Position numbers and translations under genes: made by a program. The notes beneath the pieces are model-generated. The model was given only the letters and a program-made list of their open reading frames with translations. It was not told the origin of the DNA and made no database searches. This document shows, piece by piece, positions 1 to 40,113 of a stretch of DNA of 64,000 nt. Location: NCBI GenBank assembly GCA_033964015.1, contig CM066915.1, positions 8,667,575-8,731,574 of the forward strand, given 5' to 3'. Position 1 is the stretch's first letter. Each line of letters starts with the position of its first letter. The stretch is from Scolanthus callimorphus (taxonomy: Eukaryota > Cnidaria > Anthozoa > Actiniaria > Edwardsiidae).

Positions 1-1440
1 TAGAAACACAATAAGATTCATGGGACAGTAGCATGTTGTAATTCTGATACAACCACTAGTGGTTGTAACTAATTTGCATAGCAACTTTCATGAAACATAT
101 CTTGAAGTTTCTCTGCCAATTGTACAAGATTTTTAAAACAGCGGACACTAGAAGGGATGAATTTTTTAAGTAGTTTACAACATGAGCAGCCGTGTTGTAT
201 CAGATCTACATCACTCGGGCTACGCGCTCGTGTTGTAAATCTGATACAACATGGCTGCTCATGTTGTAGACATTACATATCATGCACTGACTACCACTGT
301 ACCGACACTGATTTGACCTGCAAATAGAAGATTGCAAACATAGACTATTAGACGTAATCCATTTGAAAATGGAGTAACATTGTAAAAAAAATTCTTGGAA
401 CAAAATAATTTAAATCATAGTGTGCACTTCTGTCTTACTGTTTTTGATATCTGATCTAATAAATTCTTTTTTGTTTTAATTTTAATCAATGTCAAAGTCA
501 TACAATTCTTTTCACAGGACATTCACAGGTTTCCCTCCAGTAGGGCTTACTGTATTCTCACTATTATTTTTTGGCTATTTTCTAAACAGTTGTTGTATTT
601 CAACTTAAAATCTCCAGGTTTTTTTCGTTCTGGGGGTTGACAGATTAGTAAAAAATACTATGAATATTAATAAAGAGAAATTCCCGGTGCATAGAGATCA
701 CAACAATTACACATCCAATAAAAGTAATAGGAATACTTTTAGAACCAATGGATATTGAATGTTCGGTTGCAAATCTGAGTTTCCGTATCGTTTGAAACCC
801 GCGAATCAACACTATTTTCCAACTTCCAATCCAGTCAGGCGAGTTTATGGCCACCAGAACTTTACCAGAACACTTTCTCTCCTCATTCGAGGGATTGCAA
901 GCTTTAAATATCGTCTTGTGATTATTTTAAAAGTCGTTTGTGCTTTCGCATTGACGCGAAGCAATGAAAATATTGTCTTTCCCGCACTTAAAATCGAGTC
1001 TTCAACTCACCATCTTCGTGCTTTAATCTGTGGAATGTCACTTGAACGCCTTGAGATCAAGTTCTGATACATTGTTGCAGCTTTATCAGTGGATATACAA
1101 CGATTTCAGGCTCCAAATGCGTGGAAATCGTTTCCAGTTTTCAACACGGTGGTTGTAGTTTCGATCCAATATGGCGGCGACGGGTCGCGACCACAGAGCG
1201 CAAGCACAGCCGTTCTTCGTTGATATCCACGTTTCAACTGAAATCACCTCGAAACCGCGCTCAGCAGTTAGACATCATGGATTCCCACAAAACCTATAGA
1301 TTTCCACAGAAATTCGCCACAATCCCGAGCCATGAGCCGATTTTATCGCGCAAGCCTTCACATAAACTCTGTTAGAAAAATCGGCCAACCCCCCCAAAAT
1401 GTGCCAGGCGCAAAGCATCACGGGATATTGTGAAAATGGG
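1..1440. other. Stretch without a supported gene
   Basis: No open frame here resembles a protein family I recognise. The only clear structure is the hairpin at 179-265. An ATG in the context ATGGCGGC at 1171 opens a plus-strand frame of about 42 codons before a stop, with no splice donor that would extend it convincingly. A minus-strand ATG at 1072 followed by a GTGAGT donor at 1010 was considered, but no compatible next exon was found. Confidence 0.5.
179..265. repeat. Short foldback (hairpin) repeat
   Basis: The arms at 179-205 and 239-265 are inverted copies of about 27 bp with one mismatch, around a GC-rich loop containing TCACTCGGGCTACGCGCTCG. The arrangement, an AT-rich palindrome with a CpG-rich centre, recurs in several other foldback repeats in this window. 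No coding content. Confidence 0.75.
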
Positions 1441-2353
1441 GAATCGACAAAGTAATGAAGCCACTCCGACTTAGGTAAGTTCAACCTAATACATTGCTGT
1501 CGTATGTCCGTTACATAATCAGAAAGCGGCTCGTTTGGCTTTTGTTTCCTTTTACACAGCATTTGTCTGAGGCGCCAATTGGAAGCACTTGATGCAAATT
1601 GTTCTTTCATTTTTCTATAATCTCATGTATCGTTAGGTCGTCTTTGTCTTTCAGTGAGTTGAACCAAGCCAAAGCATTTCCTTTCAGACACAAAGGCAAA
1701 CCTTGAGCCTGCTTTTCTTCAGTCCAATTACAAAAATTAGCCATTTGTAAAAAACTAGTTATGAACTCTGTCACATCTTCTTTTTGTTCGCCCTTGAAAA
1801 TAGGTGTGGTAAACATTCCCTTCAAATTCACTGCGTCAAGATATGAATCTTGTATTTGCGCAATCCTTCTTTCTTTTTCTTCGTTTAGCGCCCTTAGACT
1901 ATCGAATTCATTATCAAAACGGTCTGACATTTCTCTAATTGCTGTTAAAAGACCTGGAGAAGACATGCTTTCAGTCAACGCAACAGCTTGTTCTTGTGAT
2001 TGTCTATGAAAAGTAGGATCCGCACCCTCACTTAATTCAGGCGTTTCTGTCCGAGAACAACAATTTTCACGTTGATCAGAAAATTCTTCAGTTTCAGTAT
2101 TTGAAAAACTATCTTCTTCATCAGAAAAATCAGAAAAATCTACTTCATTGCCTATTGAAAGTTCATCGTAATTTTCAGGCAACGGAGGTCTAGGTGGCGG
2201 ACGTTCTTCAAAAACAACCGTAGGTTGACTAACAGAACTAGAAGATACACTACCGTCTTCGATTCGAGTGGACTGACGTGAAGGAGTCAATGCCCTTATT
2301 CGTTTCAAAATTTCACTGCTAATACGTTTTGCAACTTGAGTTTCTTTACTCAA
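1440..2353 (-). pseudogene. LTR retrotransposon gag-like polyprotein, broken
   Basis: Two overlapping minus-strand frames (2353-1607 and 1610 leftward) read as one gag-type protein. The N-terminal part is acidic and proline/serine rich, then comes a segment with heptad-like character (around ERRIAQIQDSYLDAVNL) and a retrotransposon gag core with the typical FKGEQKEDVTEFITSF and LKGNALAWFNSL blocks. The frame breaks inside a run of five A's at about 1610; one extra A would join the two parts, as ATGA start and stop overlap there. Likeness ends near 1440, where the sequence becomes unrelated. No protease, RT, RNase H or integrase follows, so the element is deleted after gag. Ty3/gypsy-like affiliation is an inference from the gag style and the LTR. 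Confidence 0.75.
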
Positions 2354-2613
2354 TTTTTCTGTCTTAGAACTTTCGCCAACTTCTTCCCTGGCTGCCTGGC
2401 TAGCCAGGGCTTTTGCTTTACTCCTGGTTACCGGCAGCTTGAAAACTTAAAATATTCTTACATTACAAAGAAAGTACTAATCTGCTTTTTAATTTCTTTA
2501 CAGAAACTTATTCAAAGAAAATGTGTAAAATGGCTGGCCATCTCAAAAGAGTCCAAGGGAAAGTTGTCAACCCAACATACACCACACTAACCTTCAAAGT
2601 TCTGCAATGAAAG

Positions 2614-2630
2614 TCGCGGGTTCTCCACCA
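2614..2630 (-). other. Putative primer-binding site of the LTR element
   Basis: On the minus strand, one base after the LTR end, the sequence begins TGGTGGAGAACCCGCG. This would pair with a tRNA 3' end of the form ...CGGGTTCTCCACCA, which is the usual position and form of a minus-strand primer-binding site. Which tRNA it matches was not determined. Confidence 0.6.
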
Positions 2631-2631
2631 G

Positions 2632-3084
2632 TGTAACGGGTCGGGATCGGTGTCTTTCAATTGAACACGATTTTCATACTATACTGTACTACTATCTTTA
2701 TTCAAGTTACATACGCTTTATATAGGTGCTGGCTCTCGGAAGGTTCCCATGGGAGATTAGCCTGATAAGGGGTGTTTTTAGTGCCAAATGTAGGAATGTC
2801 CGGTCAATGTCTAGAATTCGGACTTAGACCAAAACTATCAGATCAGAGCATGTGCACTAACCGTGGGAAAAGGGATTATCTTAAAAAGGGGAAATACCGT
2901 TAAATTCCAATGGGAAGTTCCGAGCACCACACTTTTATAAATATCGTAATCTACAAAAGTGTACTTATGATGTAGACGTAGGGGAAACTACAAATGACTA
3001 CAAATATACAATAATTCATGTTAACTGGCATGACTACAAATTAACTAGTGAATTTACTAGAATCGCTTCGTAACAATTACAACA
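2632..3084 (-). mobile_element. 5' LTR of a Ty3/gypsy-like retrotransposon
   Basis: On the minus strand the block starts TGTTGTAATTG at 3084 and ends CCGTTACA at 2632, giving the canonical TG...CA ends over 453 bp. Inside are a TATA-like motif (CTATATAAAG, about 2710-2722) and a polyadenylation signal (AATAAA as TTTATT near 2695). It is followed directly by a primer-binding site and then gag, all on the minus strand. I found no second LTR in the window, so the element has lost its 3' half. Confidence 0.75.
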
Positions 3085-5930
3085 GGGGCGGATGCAGGTT
3101 TTTGAAAAGGAGGGGGGGTTGCGTTTTCGGTCCGAGGAGCCGGATTTGCCATTTGGGTTGCTGAAACCTTCTCTTTAGGCCTGCATTCTGTGCATTTTGC
3201 CCTTTCTCCATTTTAAACCAATTTTGAAACAATAGGGTGTTCCCGGCGGGGGTGCTCGACGGGAAAATAAAATTTCAACCCTAAGATACCAATCTAGGTG
3301 TGGTCAACAAGAATTTTAACCCCTAAAGATACTATTTTCAACATGGCTCTCAAATTCCAGCCACGATCGCGCAAGAAAACGGCTGAGAATACAGCGTACC
3401 AGCACTGGCGTCTCGCATTTTTGCCGCGGACACCCTAAGATATACCCTTTTTGAAAAATTGGCCTGTCTTGGGACTTCCAAGTATGCGGGGATGGTTATT
3501 AGACTCCCCCCCCCCCCCCCCCCCAGAGAGGGCGGACCCTCACATTACTTGATTAGTTCCTAGTTTCTGTCATAACCTGCCCCTCACGTTACGTGATTCG
3601 TACTTAGTTTCTGTGATGACCTGCTGAGTCGGTGTGCTTCATTCCCCCAGCCCCTTTACCACACATTCTGTAGTTGTTCTATGGGTGTGATGCAAGCATT
3701 AATCCCGATGTAAAGGGCGTGGGGTTTGCAACTCGAAGTCTTTCTTTAGTCGTCCTCTGTCTATGCAGATAAACTGTCTTTTAAGCATATTGCCACGAGA
3801 AAGCTTCTAGTGTTAGGTTTTATATTTGCTCTTCTATTTTGAGTTAACATAGAAGGACAGAGAAAAAAATGGAATCACCAGGATTAGAAACGTCTGGAGC
3901 GTTGGAAAAAGGTTTTGCTACGTATTTCTTTAGACTGGGATGCGAAAACATGAAATTCTTAGTTTATTGGGTTCTTAGTTTATTGCCATGCCGTGGACGG
4001 ACGTAGGGGACGAGCCTATCAAGCCTATTTTTAGGGGGCAGGATGGGGTACTGCCCTTGTCGCTGTACAGGGTACATAAATTCGCCACTTTTTCTAGAAA
4101 AGGCTATAGATTTATGCGTATTTTCAAAGATTATTTGCCATGTGGCGAAATTTACGTTTTTTTACTAGGCCAGGATATAATTATGTGCGAATTTTCACAG
4201 ATTCTCTAGAACAGGCTTCCCCTCTAGACTCAGCGGCACACATACCTAGGCAAAATTCCCTTCGCGAAATTCAGCTACACCCTCACAAAATTTTGATGCC
4301 CAATACAGAATCTGAATTGCCTTGCTTTAATCTCAGCCACTATACTTTCTATTCTGAGTTATTAATTTTTGGTAGAGGGACGGGTATTTCTCGCACGAGT
4401 GCCACCATCAAAACAACTCAGCAAAAAACGTATTTAATCGCCATCGTTATTCTTTTTAGAAAAAAAAAAGCGTCTCGGAGACAATCTTTCAAATGTCCTT
4501 TGACGACCTATAGGCTTATTTATTAAGACTTTTTATATATAAAGTAACAGGCACCCTGTAAAAGTTAACATTCAAGTTTCCAAACAAGAGGCGCGTTGGC
4601 TCGAACATCCACGGTACTAACAGTCACGTTAGCATAGGCTGAAGCACACACACTGCTTTATGCTTTAGAATTATCCAGCAAAATTACTTTCCAAATCAGT
4701 GCTTATGCTTATGGAGTTGAATTTATTTATTTAGAACGCGAATTTTGAGTGTTGCGTTTGATTTTCAATTGAATCCGGGCGCGCGTCACTGTGTATCGTG
4801 TGTAGCATTCTTGAACGAGAGTGCATTTGCAGTCTATACATTACAAAAGAAACCCCAAATCGCGAGCACAAATAGCCAGATTACTTTCTGAATAAATTTC
4901 CAGCTAGTGAAATGCATTTAAGAGGCAAACATATTAATGTTTTCACATTTATCAAGCAATATTATGGAGCAACAACATGACGATAAGCCTATTCATGTGG
5001 AACTTTTGAGATGAAGTGTATCAAAACTTGTGAAATTATATGTTAATTGTGTGAGGTTTCATTTCGTTGGGAAAATGCCGAATAAGTCATAAATTGCGGA
5101 AGAAGTTTGCACGCGCTTTGAAGTTTTTCCAGATAACACTGATTTGCATAGCAACGCTTTGAGCAAAATTATTCATCCTACGAATTGTCGATCTTTAAAC
5201 TGTCCATTGCATTGGATATTGTCATCTTTCTTCATAATGTCTGAATGATCAAAAGGCGCCATCATTTCTGGTGCAGGGAAATATAAAGGAAAAAACAAAT
5301 GCTCTCAGTCGTGTTGCTAGGCTCCGTTTTAGTCTCCCGTCTAGAGTTGAATACTAATTTGTCTCTTGAATCAATTAATTTGGTGCTTGAACGTAATGCG
5401 CAAGCGCGCACTTAGTCTCCTCATTAACTTGGTTCGTAACTAATGTGGGGTTATCCCTTTTAGCCATGACCTTTTGTATCAGTAGGTATCATTCACCGCT
5501 GGTCATAATAAACGGCAGTCCATAACTCACTCCCGATGGCACATAGAGTTTTATTTTGTCCGGCTTTGAATCATAATTACATATATTATTTAGAAATGTT
5601 ATTGTGTTGTCTTTTTTCGTTTTTCGCGAAAACAAAATACATTTCAATCTAGTTTGCTTCCGTGTATTGTTATTTCCTTTGTCTTTTGTCATATTATCAG
5701 ATAAACCCTTGGAAAATTGATCGAAAACACTATTTGCATGCATTTAGAATTGGATTTTTATATATTTTAAATATTCATTTCATTAAAATTTTATTATCAG
5801 AAATTACCCATTAAAAATTCCCATCCTTTCCCAATTGTTTTGTTTTTTAGTGTTACTGCACTGCAGCATCTTTGTTAGAAACTCTTGTTCATCTTTGCCC
5901 TAGTTCTGTGTTCTGCTTTGTCATAGACAC
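3085..5930. other. No supported gene; degenerate repeats
   Basis: The stretch 3085-3540 contains G-run and C-run ends around CCTAAGATACC-type motifs and resembles the foldback at 20086-20566 in degraded form. At 3540-3630 a roughly 60-bp sequence (CCTCACRTTACxTGATT...TAGTTTCTGT) is repeated twice. The two open frames at 3988-4526 have no recognisable domain and an AT-rich, low-complexity look, so they are not annotated as genes. From 4530 to 5930 I see nothing further. Confidence 0.4.
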
Positions 5931-5931
5931 C

Positions 5932-6141
5932 TCTGCAAAACGTAAAACCATGAACCATGCTTCATAAGTCGTAATGGTAATTCCTGCCTAAAACGAAGCG
6001 GTTCACGCCAAATTGTGTCTCAAAGTAGTAAACAAAGTGCCATTGGGTGGTTTTAGTTTAGTTTTGTTTGCCAAATCGAGGAAAATACGAGAAATATTGT
6101 CTTCATTATGATGCATGGTTCATGGTTTTACGTTTTGCAGA
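5932..6141. mobile_element. Foldback MITE, 210 bp
   Basis: The ends are near-perfect inverted repeats: TCTGCAAAACGTAAAACC... at 5932 and its complement ending ...GGTTTTACGTTTTGCAGA at 6141, about 28 bp each. It lies about 120 bp past the GALM stop codon, just beyond the likely polyadenylation signal. No coding capacity. Confidence 0.75.
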
Positions 6142-6184
6142 GCAACGTTAATTGAAATAGGTGTATAACTTTTTGATACCAGTT

Positions 6185-6190
6185 TTTATT
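6185..6190 (-). promoter_or_regulatory. Likely GALM polyadenylation signal
   Basis: AATAAA on the minus strand about 70 nt after the GALM stop codon. Confidence 0.45.
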
Positions 6191-6259
6191 GCCGTGATGT
6201 CACTACTTATCTTGTAACCAACGTATACTGAAGACAGAGGTCAAGGTCATCTGCACGCC

Positions 6260-35347
<29,088 letters not shown>

Positions 35348-35797
35348 TTCCGCTTCCGGGTTAAAAAATGGAACTTCCGGTTTAGGTGAGTGCCTTCCCG
35401 CCCCTCGGTATCCACAAAAGTTTAACCTGCGTCCGTGCACTCTTCAGAATTCTATGTCCAAAAGCATTAGATTGTTTTGAATTGATTGTTCTGTTATTTT
35501 GGTCTGGTACCTGTTAGAGTGTATGGAATGTTTTTGTGGGTGACCTTAGCCTGCGACCCGGCTCTCAGTAAGTGGTTTTTCGGATAATTATTTTTTGTCA
35601 CGCCGTATTCCTCGCGCGTGCCAAAAAAAATATCAAATATCCGATAAAAAATATCCGAAAATCTCTGGAGAGCCGGCTCAAAGGCTAAGATGACTCGTCG
35701 TAATCAATCGAACAATCGGTAAATCGAACGCCGATCGTTCGCAGCAAAATCATCCAACAAAATCGAACGTTCGGAAATCGAACTTTAAACATACTTA

Positions 35798-35819
35798 GGG
35801 AGTGGTCATTATTTAACGG

Positions 35820-35850
<31 letters not shown>

Positions 35851-36305
35851 GGGGGGCAAATATATGGGGGGGGGGGAGATTTTTTGGGCGCCGATTTAGG
35901 GGAGGGGTTAGACGGGGTGACATTGATGGTTGCAATAGCATGGACAAGATTCTGATAGTAAAATCATGTTATTCTTTAACTGCATAGTAACACACATTGA
36001 TAATATCATGTGCCATTTAAAAATTTCGGCACGCTCCACGCGCATAAAGAAGACATCCAATACAGTTTTAGAGAACACGCGCAACAAAGTCAATAATCCC
36101 CCATTTGGCGGACAATAGCTGCTATGTTTGAAAGAACTGGCACCTTAGGTCAGCGTGAGTTTGAGGTTACAAGCATAGAAATTCATTGGGCCACATTTTA
36201 CCCATGCAAAAGCTCATGGGGGGGCGTTGGTGGAGGGTTTTAAATTTTTGGGCCCCAGGTTTGAAAAAAATCCCCCCCCCCGCTAAATAAATAATGACCA
36301 CTCCC
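35798..36305. mobile_element. Foldback MITE with TTA repeats
   Basis: GGGAGTGGTCATTATTTA and TAAATAATGACCACTCCC are inverted and flanked by TTA (35795-35797 and 36306-36308). Long G and C runs lie inside each end. It lies between GALM and the glucose-6-phosphatase gene. Confidence 0.7.
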
Positions 36306-36900
36306 TTAGGTTTTTCTCCCTAAAAGGGGGGGGGGGGGACTTCAATGTTAAAATGGTAGGGATGACCGTCGGTGAGCGCATTAGACAAAACAGGGTCAAG
36401 AATCTGATTGGCTCATAAGATTTGACTGACGGAACAGCAAAGGCAAAAACAAATCGATGTTTTGAAAACAGCTAATGAAGCAAATTTAGCTGTAAAACTA
36501 GTAAAACTAGCAATAAAATCGCAAAAGTGAAAACGTTTTTTTTTTTTTTGGGGGGGGGGGGGGGGGGCGTTGGTGGTGGGGGGTTTTAAATTTTTGGGCC
36601 CCAGGTTTGAAAAAAATCCCCCCCCCCCCCGCTAAATAAATAATGACCACTCCCTTAGGTTTTTCTCCCTAAAGGGGGGGGGGGACTTCAATGTTAAAAT
36701 GGTAGGGATGACCGTTGGTGAGCGCATTAGGCAAAACAGGGTCAAGAATCTGATTGGCTCATAAGATTTGACTGACGGAACAGCAAAGGCAAAAAACAAA
36801 TCGATGTTTTGAAAACAGCTAATGAAACAAATTTAGCTGTAAAACTAGTAAAACTAGCAATAAAAACCGCAAAAGTGAAAACGTTTTTTTTTAGATCGCC
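36221..36900. repeat. Tandem duplication, unit about 346 bp
   Basis: The block from GGGCGTTGGTGG through the MITE right end and on to CAAAAGTGAAAACG is present twice in a row (about 36221-36540 and 36567-36890) with very few differences apart from homopolymer length. The second copy carries a right MITE end without a left one, so the duplication happened after the MITE inserted. Confidence 0.85.
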
Positions 36901-37024
36901 GATTTTAACCCTAAAAAATATGTATGACGGTCATACCTACCATCCGAATATAGTCAACAGTCACATGAAATCCACTCTAAACACACAACCATTTATTATC
37001 TCATTGCAAGACTTTTTCAAAATC

Positions 37025-37030
37025 TTTATT
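37025..37030 (-). promoter_or_regulatory. Likely glucose-6-phosphatase polyadenylation signal
   Basis: AATAAA on the minus strand, about 65 nt after the stop codon at 37093-37095. Confidence 0.5.
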
Positions 37031-37092
37031 GACAAATCAAATTTAATTCAGTTTAATCTTTCTTGGGTTTCGGACTTCTATGAAAAACACTT

Positions 37093-39794
37093 TTAGTAAG
37101 GACTGGAACCACAAAAACAAACTATTACAACAACTATGACATTTTTTACAAAACCAGCAACATAAAATACTGCCAGGTTCCACTTTGGCAGCACAATATA
37201 TTCTAGTAACTGCAAGAGTGATAGGGATAAAATTATATCTGCAAGATAATGAATCAATGTTCTCCCTTTGTGTATCTCATTTAAATCAGATTCTTGGTTG
37301 GATTCAGCCTCAGTTAAGACATGTGGGTCAAATATTATGCTCACTAAATTAGCAACACCAATTCCAAATATTAAACCAGTGTCGCGAACAAGAGCATAGA
37401 AAGGTGTGGTGTCTAGCCTTACATAGTCTGGGCTAATGCACCATTGTTGAGCTTTTGAAAGTGACAGTGATGGATCAAATATAGCAAATGACAAGGAAAA
37501 GTAGAATGCTAGAGCAATGAAAGCAAGTAACAGAGAAATTGCAGCACACTCTACCAGCCCAGTGATTTTAGTCACTTGAAGGTCTTTCTTTGTCATGAAA
37601 GACAATGCAATCCCAACTATTGCACCGAGGACAACTTGATGAGGAAAGTGCGTAGCAATGAATACTCTTGAGACAGAAACCATGACAATAGCAACCAGGA
37701 ATGACATCCAGCAGACCAGATGAACTATTACACCCATGAAAGACCTTGATGATGTTTTGAGTAGATGGCACAACTGTGTTGCTATGAATGGCGTCAATGT
37801 GCACAGAACTGAGGCAGTGACCATAACATGCCCTGATGGGGAACCTAAGAGTTAAACACATAAAACGTAGATGGTTATGGTACTAGTGGGACAACCATTT
37901 GAACAGTGCACTTTGTTCTGGGAGCCAATCAATCGCTAGTTGGCGCAATAATCAATGAATGGATCCCTGTTAACAGCACTATAGGGAGGCATTACTGTAT
38001 TACTACTTTTATAAAGCCCATGATTTGTTGTTGAAGTCTGATTCAACTAACACTCAGATGCTTAGGCTCCAATTATATGATAACTCAGCTAGGTGGGCTG
38101 AAGATTCACCCTAACCCTTTCACAAATCTGTGCACAAATAATTTTCAGTTACATGAAGAAATTCAGCCTGGCCTCAAGGTTCCAGGCCAGTCTAGGCAAT
38201 CCAGGGAAATGCAAAAAATCCATGTCTCTAGACGTATGTTTTCATCCAAGCAGCAGAAAATAGATTGAAGGCATGTTGTGCTGTGAGTCAGCCCAGGTTC
38301 AGTAATATTTAATCATATTTCAGCCCTCTCCCTGATGGGAATGACAGCCTGGACTGAGATTCACCATGGAATCAGGGCCTTAGCAATTTACTTTGGTTTT
38401 CATAATTCTGTCAGACCATGTTTTGCAGCTTTCTTCGATTGCACAACTAACAAAATGACTGCTTGCTTAGATGTTTGATTTAGGGAACAATTTGAAAACA
38501 ATACTAATTATTGTAGTTAGTACAGAGTTTGCGGAATTACGAAAACCACAGTAATGATCAGCAATAGTTTCTTTTCATTTTATTTAACTTCATAGCTTTG
38601 CCTAAGAAAGTAAATACTGTATGTAAAGAAAAATAGTAGAAACAGTAGAAAAATAATGGGAAGATACATTTGTTTTTTAGTAATGCCACAACAGCATGAG
38701 CCAAATTACTGTGGTCATAATAGTAATTACAATGTCTAAACAATACATCGGATACTTAAAAACAACAACAGACACAAGCAGAAATTATAGACAAATTTAC
38801 ATGAATGTAACAGTATCTTTCAGAATGAAATACTAGATATTTCCACATAGTTTTATAGCATGTTTCTTACCAGGTCCAGTTTCACAAGTTAATGGATACT
38901 GTGATAGCTTAACATCTCTCCAGTCATAGCTCTCATGTACCCACCAATAAGGCCTCTCTCCTCTAAGCACCCTGATTAGAGAAATTAACAGTGCTGATGA
39001 CCACAGACTGAATTCTTATTCAGCACAGTTTAGATTGCCTGAAAGTCTTCAGAACACAATAAAACATCTTGCTTTCACTGTTAGGAGTTTTATAGTTAAA
39101 AGTAAATATCTACTATAGGCATAGACCTACAAGTATATAAGCACTGATCTAGATTTTTTCCTCAATGTATTATTTAAAAAAATAATATTTTTATAATTCA
39201 ATAGTATCTTGGACTAATTCTAATCAGGTGGACTTTACATTTATTTAAATTGGGCTTTCGTGGCATTTTTCAAAACATTATCATTCGAAAAACAGAGAGG
39301 AACAAGCAATCCCTTCTTTATACAGGATTGAATTATCTTGTGACTTAACAGTGTAATAATTTACAACAAGTAAAATTAACATTCTAACGTCGTTCTCGAG
39401 TAAGTTAAAACGACAACAAATCTAAATTCTGATTAATGCTGGAAACGTGGCAATTTACGCGAAACATAATTCTAAGTTCTCCTCTCGAAAACAATCCACA
39501 CTAAAAAAAACCTCTTGGTACCTAAATTGAAAAGAAAAAAGAAGAAGACAAAAACATGAGTGAAAACAAACCTCACCATTTGAGCACAAGATTCAACCAC
39601 TCGGACAAAACGGCGACCCATAAAACCGCAAAGCCTAGACCGACATTCATGTAGTAGGCTAGAGGAAAATAGACAAGGAAGGAATTCCTTGGATCTCCAA
39701 TGTGACTCAAGACAAGCATTTCCTTAGTCCAGCCATGCAAAGAATGCTGCAGATGTAGAATTAGTTTGACGCCTTCGCTGTGTAAAGTCTCCAT
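37093..39794 (-). CDS. G6PC: Glucose-6-phosphatase catalytic subunit, 3 exons
   Basis: Hydrolyses glucose-6-phosphate to glucose in the ER lumen, the last step of gluconeogenesis and glycogen breakdown. Exons (minus strand) are 39794-39577, 38971-38871 and 37844-37093, with AG/GT junctions splitting the Trp73 and Gly107 codons. The product is 356 residues; human G6PC1 has 357. The phosphatase signature is complete: Arg79 in GERPYWW, CETGPGSPSGH with His112, and SRVFIATHFPHQ with Arg166 and His172 (the covalent His in the family), with the same six-residue Arg-His spacing as in human. Multiple hydrophobic membrane segments follow, and DTTPF (about residue 260) is also conserved. A C-terminal KKxx ER-retention motif is not seen. 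The start is the first ATG after a 320-bp spacer shared with divergent DNAJC17. Family member (G6PC1, 2 or 3) cannot be fixed from sequence likeness alone. Confidence 0.95.
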
Positions 39795-40113
39795 TTTGGC
39801 TTTGTTGTTTTTTAGTCGAGTTGGCCTTCTTGAGCCTGCAGAGGATCAGCGGATGATCGTTTCCACAGGTAAACCGCGCATGAAGAGGGCACGGGTGTAA
39901 AACAGACAAAAAACTTTTCGTTGCAGAAGTTCGGACACTTTTTAACTTATTCACTGATGTAGCAACCTATGAATGCATTTTCATTCTAACATGATAAACA
40001 GTTACATAAAAAATGTCATTTTTTTTTCTAAATATATTTACGGTATACCTGTGTAAAACGAGCCGTAGGTTTCAAACAGGGGTGTCCAGCGGTGTTACCC
40101 ATTGATATCAAAC
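39795..40113. promoter_or_regulatory. Putative bidirectional promoter, G6PC / DNAJC17
   Basis: The start codons of the two genes point away from each other and are about 320 bp apart, with no repeat in between. No TATA box is obvious near either side; ACATGGCGG at the DNAJC17 start resembles a YY1-type initiation element. Shared control is an inference from spacing. Confidence 0.5.

Noticed and set aside
645..1072. Minus-strand exon pair (ATG at 1072 with a GTGAGT donor, then frame 925-645)
   Set aside because: No acceptor gives a compatible phase without a stop codon.
1171..1300. Possible first exon starting ATGGCGGCGACGGG
   Set aside because: The frame stops after about 42 codons, has no good donor and resembles no family.
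3988..4526. Overlapping open frames of 73 and 128 codons
   Set aside because: No domain, no codon pattern distinct from surrounding AT-rich sequence, no start or splice context.
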